This document shows, piece by piece, positions 42,964 through 47,513 of a DNA stretch of 47,513 nucleotides (positions are counted from its first letter, which is position 1; the number at the start of each line of letters is the position of its first letter). The notes under the pieces are model-generated. The model did no database searches. It saw only the letters and a program-made list of their open reading frames with translations, and was not told the DNA's origin. The DNA comes from Fructobacillus sp. CRL 2054. Lineage in GTDB: Bacteria > Bacillota > Bacilli > Lactobacillales > Lactobacillaceae. Position numbers and translations under genes: made by a program. The stretch is from the NCBI RefSeq assembly GCF_028764065.1, contig NZ_JACOFN010000012.1:1-47513 (forward strand). The letters run 5' to 3'.

Positions 42964-43757
42964 TTGACTTAAGTAGTCTTGAAAAAATAAAAGAAATTGA
43001 TGCCTTGGTTTCGGGCTGGATTAAGGACTTAGCTGCCCAAACAAAGAAAGAGCGAGCCCAACATGCACTAAAAGTTTCCAATAAAGACGGGGACCGTCGT
43101 AATCTAGTGACCAATATTGACCGGGATAACCAGAAGGTGCTAATTGACAAGATTAGCTCGCTGGATGCCAATGCCCGCTTTGTCTGTGAAGAAGCCGGGG
43201 AGGCCCGGGCCCAGTCGATGGACGGACAGGTTTGGTTTATTGACCCAATTGATGGTACCCTAAACTTTGTGCTTGAAAACCGAGATTACGCCATCATGAT
43301 GGCCCTTTATGAAGACGGGGAACCCGTCTTGGGCTGGATTTGTGATGTGCCCGCTGGGCGACTTTTTCATGGGGGCCCACGGACAGGTGTTTATGAAAAT
43401 GAGCACTTATTAGAAAAGATTTCGGATAAGGCATTGTCTGATTCGGTTGTCATCGTTTCGGGTCGACGACTAGTGGTCGGCGAAAAACCGTACAGTGCAC
43501 TGGCTCAAAGAGCTTGCGCATTCCGTGTTTTGGGATCAGCAGGGATTTCCTTCACCCGACTTTTCGTTGGTTCAGCACAGGCTTATCTTTCTAAGCTCTC
43601 GCCTTGGGATTTAGCAGCCGGAAGAGCACTAGCTGAAGGATTGGGCTATCAAGTGAAAAACCTTGACGGTACCCGTCCTAATATGCTATTATCTAACTCA
43701 GTATTAATCGCTACAAGCAGTATTCATCGCGAGGTAGTCAAGATGGTGAAAGACTAG
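42960..43757 (+). CDS. suhB: Inositol monophosphatase-family phosphatase
   Basis: The 265-residue magnesium-dependent phosphatase is of the IMPase/SuhB fold. Metal-site elements are visible in order: EEAGEA (Glu pair), DPIDGTLNFV, and the C-terminal WDLAAGRALAEG. The substrate in lactic acid bacteria is not certain; inositol phosphate, another sugar phosphate or a nucleotide phosphate is possible, so the gene symbol marks only the family. It starts at GTG, overlapping the previous stop by 3 bases. A terminator hairpin overlaps its TAG. Confidence 0.85.
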   Translation: MIDLSSLEKIKEIDALVSGWIKDLAAQTKKERAQHALKVSNKDGDRRNLVTNIDRDNQKVLIDKISSLDANARFVCEEAGEARAQSMDGQVWFIDPIDGTLNFVLENRDYAIMMALYEDGEPVLGWICDVPAGRLFHGGPRTGVYENEHLLEKISDKALSDSVVIVSGRRLVVGEKPYSALAQRACAFRVLGSAGISFTRLFVGSAQAYLSKLSPWDLAAGRALAEGLGYQVKNLDGTRPNMLLSNSVLIATSSIHREVVKMVKD

Positions 43758-43779
43758 GGGATACCTCCTAGTCTTTCTT
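43749..43779 (+). terminator. Terminator or attenuator between suhB-like gene and typA
   Basis: AAAGACTAGG and CCTAGTCTTT pair around a short loop, followed by CTTG. The T-run is short, so some read-through to typA is likely. Confidence 0.65.
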
Positions 43780-43810
43780 GTGAGTAGCTAAGATAAAGGA
43801 GCACAAGAAA

Positions 43811-45652
43811 TTGGCAAAACTTCGCGAAGATATTCGTAATATTGCAATCATTGCCCACGTCGATCACGGAAAGACGACGTTGGTTAATGAAATGTTGAAG
43901 CAGTCAGACACAATGGACGCCCGTAAGGAAGCAGCTTTGGGTGACCGTGCCATGGACACGAACGACATTGAAAAGGAACGTGGAATCACGATCTTGTCAA
44001 AGAACACGGCTGTCCGTGTTGGCGACCGTCAGATCAACATCTTGGACACACCTGGTCACGCCGACTTCGGTGGAGAAGTTGAACGTATCATGGGAATGGT
44101 TGACGGTGTTCTTTTGGTTGTCGATGCCTTTGAAGGTACGATGCCACAGACTCGTTTTGTTTTGAAGAAGGCCTTCGAACAACACTTGACACCAATCGTT
44201 ATCGTTAACAAGGTGGACCGTCCAGGTGCACGCCCAGCCGAAGTCGTTGATGAAGTCTTGGACTTGTTCATCGAATTGGGTGCCGATGATGATGATTTGG
44301 ACTTCCCAGTTGTCTTTGCATCAGCTATGAACGGAACCACTTCATTGGATCCAGAAGTTGATACACAAGAACACACAATGAAGCCTATCTTCGATAAGGT
44401 ATTCGAAACAATCCCAGCCCCAGTTGACAACTCTGACGAACCATTGCAGTTCCAAGTTGCCATGTTGGACTATAACGACTTCGTTGGTCGTATTGGTATC
44501 GGACGTGTTAAGCGTGGAACTATTAAGGTCGGAGATAACGTTCGCGTTATGAAGATTGATGGTTCAACTCAGGACTTCCGTGTTACTAAGTTGGCCGGAT
44601 TTATCGGTTTGGACCAAGTTGACATCACAGAAGCTAAGGCCGGTGATTTGATTGCCGTTTCAGGTATGGAAGACATCAACGTTGGTGAAACTGTTGTTGA
44701 TCCAGAACATCCTGAAGCATTGCCATTGCTTCGTATTGATGAACCAACTTTGCAAATGACTTTCCGTCAAAACGACAGTCCATTTGCTGGTCGTGAAGGT
44801 AAGTTCGTGACTGCCCGTCAAATCGAAGACCGTTTGCACCGCGAATTGCACACTGATGTGTCATTGCGTGTTCAAGACATGGACCAAGCTGGTGCATGGT
44901 TGGTTTCTGGTCGTGGTGAATTGCACTTGTCAATCTTGATTGAAACAATGCGTCGTGAAGGCTTCGAATTGCAAGCTTCACGTCCACAAGTTATCTTCCG
45001 AGACATCGACGGTGTGAAGTCAGAACCATATGAATCAGTTCAAATCGATACTCCTGATGAATACTCATCATCAGTTATCGACTCATTGAACCAACGTAAG
45101 GGTGAAATGCAAAACATGGAGTCAGTTGGAAACGGCCAGACTCGTTTGACTTACATGGCTCCTTCACGTGGTTTGATTGGTTACTCAACTGAATTCATGA
45201 CTGCTACTCACGGTTACGGTATCTACAACCACACGTATGCAGAATACCGTCCAATGGTTAAGAACTGGGAACCAGGTCGTCGTAACGGTGCCTTGGTCTC
45301 AATCAACCAGGGACAGACTACGAACTACGCCATCATGGGTGTTGAAGACCGTGGTCAAATGTTCGTTGGTGCCGGTGTTGACGTCTACGAAGGTATGGTT
45401 GTTGGTATGAACGCTCGTGACAACGACATCTCTGTTAACGTTACGAAGATGAAGCCACAGTCAAACGTTCGTTCATCAAACAAGGACCAAACTGCTTCTA
45501 TCAAGACGCCTCGCGAAATGAACTTGGAAGCATCACTTGAATTCTTGAACGATGATGAATACGTTGAAGTAACGCCTGAAAATGTTCGTATCCGTAAGGC
45601 TATTTTGAACACTTCAGAACGTGAAAAGGCTGCAAAGCGCAAGAACAAGTAA
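43811..45652 (+). CDS. typA: Ribosome-associated GTPase TypA/BipA
   Basis: The 613-residue translational GTPase of the EF-G family acts in ribosome assembly and stress or cold growth. Its G1 motif is AHVDHGKT (about 15-22), then [26 protein letters not shown], domain II, EF-G-like domains and the BipA-specific C-terminal domain with GRRNGALVS. It starts at TTG with AAAGGAGC 7 bases upstream; no ATG is near. Its end is Lys/Arg-rich ([11 protein letters not shown]). It is followed by a terminator and tRNA-Ser. Confidence 0.96.
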   Translation: MAKLREDIRNIAIIAHVDHGKTTLVNEMLKQSDTMDARKEAALGDRAMDTNDIEKERGITILSKNTAVRVGDRQINILDTPGHADFGGEVERIMGMVDGVLLVVDAFEGTMPQTRFVLKKAFEQHLTPIVIVNKVDRPGARPAEVVDEVLDLFIELGADDDDLDFPVVFASAMNGTTSLDPEVDTQEHTMKPIFDKVFETIPAPVDNSDEPLQFQVAMLDYNDFVGRIGIGRVKRGTIKVGDNVRVMKIDGSTQDFRVTKLAGFIGLDQVDITEAKAGDLIAVSGMEDINVGETVVDPEHPEALPLLRIDEPTLQMTFRQNDSPFAGREGKFVTARQIEDRLHRELHTDVSLRVQDMDQAGAWLVSGRGELHLSILIETMRREGFELQASRPQVIFRDIDGVKSEPYESVQIDTPDEYSSSVIDSLNQRKGEMQNMESVGNGQTRLTYMAPSRGLIGYSTEFMTATHGYGIYNHTYAEYRPMVKNWEPGRRNGALVSINQGQTTNYAIMGVEDRGQMFVGAGVDVYEGMVVGMNARDNDISVNVTKMKPQSNVRSSNKDQTASIKTPREMNLEASLEFLNDDEYVEVTPENVRIRKAILNTSEREKAAKRKNK

Positions 45653-45669
45653 TTTAATAATTAAATTCG

Positions 45670-45706
45670 CTGCTCTAAATTTTGAATAAAGATTTGGGGC
45701 AGTTTT
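45670..45706 (+). terminator. Terminator of typA, touching the tRNA gene
   Basis: CTGCTCTAAAT and ATTTGGGGCAG pair with two wobbles around an 11-base loop, then TTTT. It ends 2 bases before the tRNA. Confidence 0.75.
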
Positions 45707-45708
45707 AT

Positions 45709-45798
45709 GGAGATATGGCACAATCTGGTACTGCAGCGGACTCGAAATCCGTCGAGCCGTCGTATGGCGGTGTGCGGGTTCAAATCCCGCTATCTCCT
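45709..45798 (+). tRNA. tRNA-Ser (anticodon CGA)
   Basis: The acceptor stem is GGAGATA/TATCTCC, the D stem GCA/TGC with GG in the loop, the anticodon stem GCGGA/TCCGT with loop CTCGAAA (anticodon CGA, reads UCG), the long variable arm CCGTC/GGCGG and the T arm GCGGG-TTCAAAT-CCCGC. The long arm and anticodon give serine. Base 73 is T where bacterial serine tRNAs normally have G, and CCA is not encoded. No promoter is obvious because the typA terminator abuts it. Confidence 0.9.
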
Positions 45799-45813
45799 TG
45801 ACTATAATCAAGA

Positions 45814-45902
45814 GAGGGTAAGAAAGCTGAAAGGCTGTTCTTATCCTTTTTTGTGTTGTCATAAGTGGTCAATTTACTTTACTTCTTGAAAAGGACTTTA
45901 TA
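45814..45902 (+). repeat. Imperfect direct repeat R1 (terminator plus promoter-like segment)
   Basis: Similar to 46779-46856: both contain AGGGTAAGAA...TTCTTATCCTTTTTT followed by CATAAGTGGTCAA and CTTGAA, with an 8-base indel and scattered changes. R1 ends the tRNA transcript and precedes the antitoxin-like gene. Confidence 0.75.
45815..45852 (+). terminator. Terminator of tRNA-Ser
   Basis: AGGGTAAGAA-AGC pairs with GCT-G-TTCTTATCCT, followed by a T-run. Confidence 0.85.
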
Positions 45903-45990
45903 TTCTTTAGGTATATTAAGGTGAATGAATATGATTTATAACCTTAGTTTTATTTCTCTGTTTATAGACCTAAAAAGGGAGGATGCTAAC

Positions 45991-46185
45991 ATGATTAGTA
46001 ATAAAAAACATGTTGTTTTCGATTTAGATGACAAGGTGCAGGCAGAACGATACCGTAAAATTTTTCATCCAACGAAGGCAGAACAAGAAGCCAATGTGTC
46101 TAAAGTTAAGAAAAGTTTTGTTAAAGCTGACGAAGGCTTAGAACGTTTTAAGGAATTGGTGGAGAATGGAAAGATTAAGCTTTGA
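45991..46185 (+). CDS. Small antitoxin-like protein upstream of a GNAT gene, family not recognised
   Basis: The 64-residue protein begins with a hydrophobic strand-like stretch (KHVVFDLDD), followed by charged helical sequence rich in Lys and Glu. GGGAGG lies 7 bases before ATG; an in-frame extension to 45925 has no ribosome binding site. Its 3' end overlaps the GNAT frame by 20 bases. A small gene overlapping a downstream acetyltransferase gene is the layout of type II toxin-antitoxin pairs with GNAT toxins. That role is inferred from the layout only; the sequence does not show a clear DUF1778 or ribbon-helix-helix motif. The region is AT-rich, suggesting transfer. Confidence 0.5.
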   Translation: MISNKKHVVFDLDDKVQAERYRKIFHPTKAEQEANVSKVKKSFVKADEGLERFKELVENGKIKL

Positions 46186-46738
46186 AGTTTTTCCTATTGC
46201 TGATCTAGTGGATACCTCTCAGTTGAATGCTTATAGTTGTGGTGTTGTAGGGCTTGATGACTTTATTCAATATAAATACCAAGAGTTTGAAAAGATGCAT
46301 TTAACTAAATTAAGTGCTGTTTACGTAGGACATATACTAGTAGGTATGTTTGCTTGATCGGCTGCAAGTAGTTCTGCTTCTTTTGCCGACATTAATCGAC
46401 AGAGAGTATTTGGCGAGGCAAGCAAGAGTAAAGTTTTACCGATGGTTAGTATTGACCATTTGTCGGTTAATAAACCGTTTCAGTTTGGAAATTCTTCTGT
46501 CAATTTACATCTCGGTACCACTATTCTTAAGTATATTTTTAAGCTATTAATTGATGTTGGAGTAGAAAAGGGAATAGCCTTCGCCGGTGTGCTGGTTGAG
46601 AGCTTGCCAGATCCGGTCGACTTTTACTTAAATAACGGTTTTTATTTTATTGATAAATACGAAGAAAATGCCTTGAGTAAAGAGACATATACATTAGCAA
46701 TTAGTTATGATGATATGGTTAAGGTGTCTGAATATTAA
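46166..46738 (+). pseudogene. GNAT-family N-acetyltransferase broken by an in-frame TGA
   Basis: The frame spans 190 codons if one stop is ignored. The first 63 residues end at TGA (46355-46357). The same frame continues with SAASSSASFADINRQRV, the VSIDHLSVNKPFQFG block, a helical region (LGTTILKYIFKLL) and FYLNNGFYFIDKYEE, the typical last strand-helix of GNAT enzymes. It fits toxin-type or unassigned GNATs. With the stop the acetyl-CoA-binding core is missing from the first piece and lacks a good start in the second (ATG 46442 has no clear ribosome binding site). It overlaps the antitoxin-like gene by 20 bases. Confidence 0.7.
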
Positions 46739-46778
46739 TAAAGAAATATTGGGTCAATTTGTGGATTATTTTTTGACA

Positions 46779-46856
46779 GAGGGTAAGAAAGCTGCTTCTT
46801 ATCCTTTTTTATTTACATAAGTGGTCAAATTTGCATTTTATTCCTTGAAGTTTTAT
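46779..46856 (+). repeat. Imperfect direct repeat R2
   Basis: Counterpart of R1 (45814-45902). It lies after the GNAT gene and carries both a terminator and the start of the promoter for the BspA-like gene. The two repeats bracket the antitoxin-like/GNAT pair. Confidence 0.75.
46780..46810 (+). terminator. Terminator after the GNAT gene
   Basis: AGGGTAAGAA and TTCTTATCCT pair around AGCTGC, followed by T-rich sequence. Confidence 0.8.
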
Positions 46857-46859
46857 AAC
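46831..46859 (+). promoter_or_regulatory. Promoter of the BspA-like surface gene
   Basis: TTGCAT (46831-46836), a 17-base spacer and TATAAC (46854-46859) lie mostly inside repeat R2. Confidence 0.6.
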
Positions 46860-46897
46860 GAAGTTGTACTTTTAAATATTACAGAAAGGGATAAGTT

Positions 46898-47387
46898 ATG
46901 GTTGATTTGAATACTAATGTTGATAGAAAAAACGTACATGTTAAACGATGGATGGCCGCTTCACTGGCTTCCTTTGCACTACTTGGGGCTGTAAGTGTTA
47001 GTCCAGTTACGCACAATGTACTTCCAGTTTCACGAGTTACTGCTAGTGCAGATACGACGAATGGAACTTTCGGAACTGTTAATTATACTTATGACAATTC
47101 GACAAATACTTTGACCTTTACCAGTGGTGGAGAGTTGGCTGCTAATTCTAGTTCAAGTCTTGCAACTCTTTTCCCAAATGTTCAACACATTGTCTTAACG
47201 CAGTCTGTTGCAGCACCAAAAGATTCAAATCATTTATTTGATGGTTTAACTAAACTAACTGATTTTGCTGGTCTTACAAATTTGGATACTTCGAACACGC
47301 AATTTATGGGAAGTTTATTTGCAAATGACTCTTCTTTGACTGCGGTTGATTTAAGTAAATTTAATACGGCTAACGTTGGTGAAATGG
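46898..47387 (+). pseudogene. BspA-like (DUF285) surface protein, N-terminal part, cut by an IS
   Basis: The first 163 residues of a secreted surface protein are present: a basic N-terminus, a signal peptide (about 18-51, MAASLASFALLGAVSVS core, TASAD cleavage region), then sequence leading into BspA-type leucine-rich repeats. The repeat pattern is visible as FAGLTNLDTSNTQFMGSLF and LTAVDLSKFNTANVGEM, where DUF285 repeats normally continue with a Met-Phe element. The IS end begins at 47388, and the frame stops 4 codons into it. GAAAGGGA precedes the ATG. The rest of the gene may lie beyond the IS, outside the window. Base use is AT-rich compared with the housekeeping genes. Confidence 0.8.
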
Positions 47388-47513
47388 TGCTCGTATGCTG
47401 ATAAAATGGACAGATTTTATGCATCGTCCACTGTATAATTATCCCAAGACTAAAAAGGAAATCAGCACATGACTAAAAGGCCACGTTACTCACAGGAATT
47501 CAAAGATGCCATT
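47388..47513 (+). mobile_element. End of an IS3-family-like insertion sequence (right copy, partial)
   Basis: Bases 47387-47513 equal the reverse complement of 1-127. The element begins TGCTCGTATGCTGATAAAATGG on this strand (first 20 bases are 47388-47407) and interrupts the BspA-like gene. It contains GGACA, TATAAT and the transposase start. Only the 5' end is inside the window. Confidence 0.75.
47469..47513 (+). CDS. IS transposase OrfA, first 15 codons only
   Basis: This is the same 15 codons as the left copy (1-45 on the minus strand), running off the window edge. AAGGA lies 10 bases upstream of ATG. Confidence 0.65.
   Translation, partial: MTKRPRYSQEFKDAI

Noticed and set aside
45925-45990. 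Longer version of the antitoxin-like protein starting at 45925
   Set aside because: No ribosome binding site at 45925; GGGAGG is well placed for 45991.
31913-46738. Stop-codon reassignment to explain the in-frame TAG and TGA codons
   Set aside because: TAG ends several intact genes (polA, glnR, parC, ribF), and TGA ends the UPF0223 gene and the antitoxin-like gene, so both are real stops here.
1-47513. Circular plasmid, or linear element with terminal inverted repeats
   Set aside because: The 127-base ends are inverted, not direct, carry a transposase start, and the content is chromosomal housekeeping; an assembly end in an IS explains it.
1-47513. CRISPR array, prophage or restriction cluster
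   Set aside because: No regularly spaced short repeats, cas-like genes, phage structural genes or methylase/endonuclease motifs were seen.

Overview
The window looks like one draft-assembly contig from a low-to-mid GC Gram-positive lactic acid bacterium, most probably Weissella or a close relative in the Lactobacillaceae. This is inferred from the codon style (AAG and TTG rich), the rbfA / truB / ribF / hrcA-grpE-dnaK-dnaJ order, glnR-glnA, a bifunctional Rel, parE-parC and sortase-type surface proteins. The species cannot be fixed from sequence alone. Both ends run outward into the same 127-base sequence in inverted orientation. It carries an IS3-family-like transposase start, so the window is probably bounded by two copies of one insertion sequence.

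Layout. 1-1.7 kb: IS end, then the frameshifted C-terminal part of a repetitive surface protein. 1.9-5.7 kb: a compact run of cspA-like, ADP-ribose pyrophosphatase, small membrane protein, mtnN, ytpR and murC. 5.8-11.2 kb: a Bax-inhibitor-1-like membrane protein, polA and the autoregulated glnR-glnA unit. 11.3-16.3 kb: a reverse-strand MFS exporter, the (p)ppGpp synthetase/hydrolase, a membrane protein and reverse-strand plsY. 16.5-22.9 kb: parE-parC, ppaC and the zinc-free ribosomal pair rpmG-rpsN. 22.9-28.2 kb: rimP-nusA-rnpM-ylxQ-infB-rbfA behind a leader with its own terminator. 28.3-30.8 kb: two paralogous aminotransferases. 30.8-35.4 kb: truB and ribF, separated by a large mucus-binding-type surface protein gene. 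35.4-40.2 kb: hrcA-grpE-dnaK-dnaJ under two CIRCE operators. 40.2-42.5 kb: a reverse-strand MetE-like gene behind a T-box, and def. 42.7-45.7 kb: a UPF0223 protein, an inositol-monophosphatase-family protein and typA. 45.7-47.5 kb: tRNA-Ser, an AT-rich antitoxin-like/GNAT pair between imperfect direct repeats, and a BspA-like surface gene cut by the right-hand IS.

Most of the window is housekeeping: translation, replication, wall and lipid precursors, nitrogen control, stringent response and heat shock. The accessory parts are the surface genes, the GNAT module and the IS ends, and decay is concentrated there: one single-base frameshift, three in-frame stops (TAG before an LPETG anchor, TGA in the MetE-like gene, TGA in the GNAT gene) and two IS truncations. 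The most notable points are a DnaJ with no zinc-finger domain and no cysteine, the amber stop that separates an adhesin from its wall anchor, the repeat-flanked GNAT module beside an unusual tRNA-Ser, two probably leaderless genes (cspA-like and ribF), a terminator in the nusA-operon leader, and a stable tetraloop hairpin between dnaK and dnaJ.
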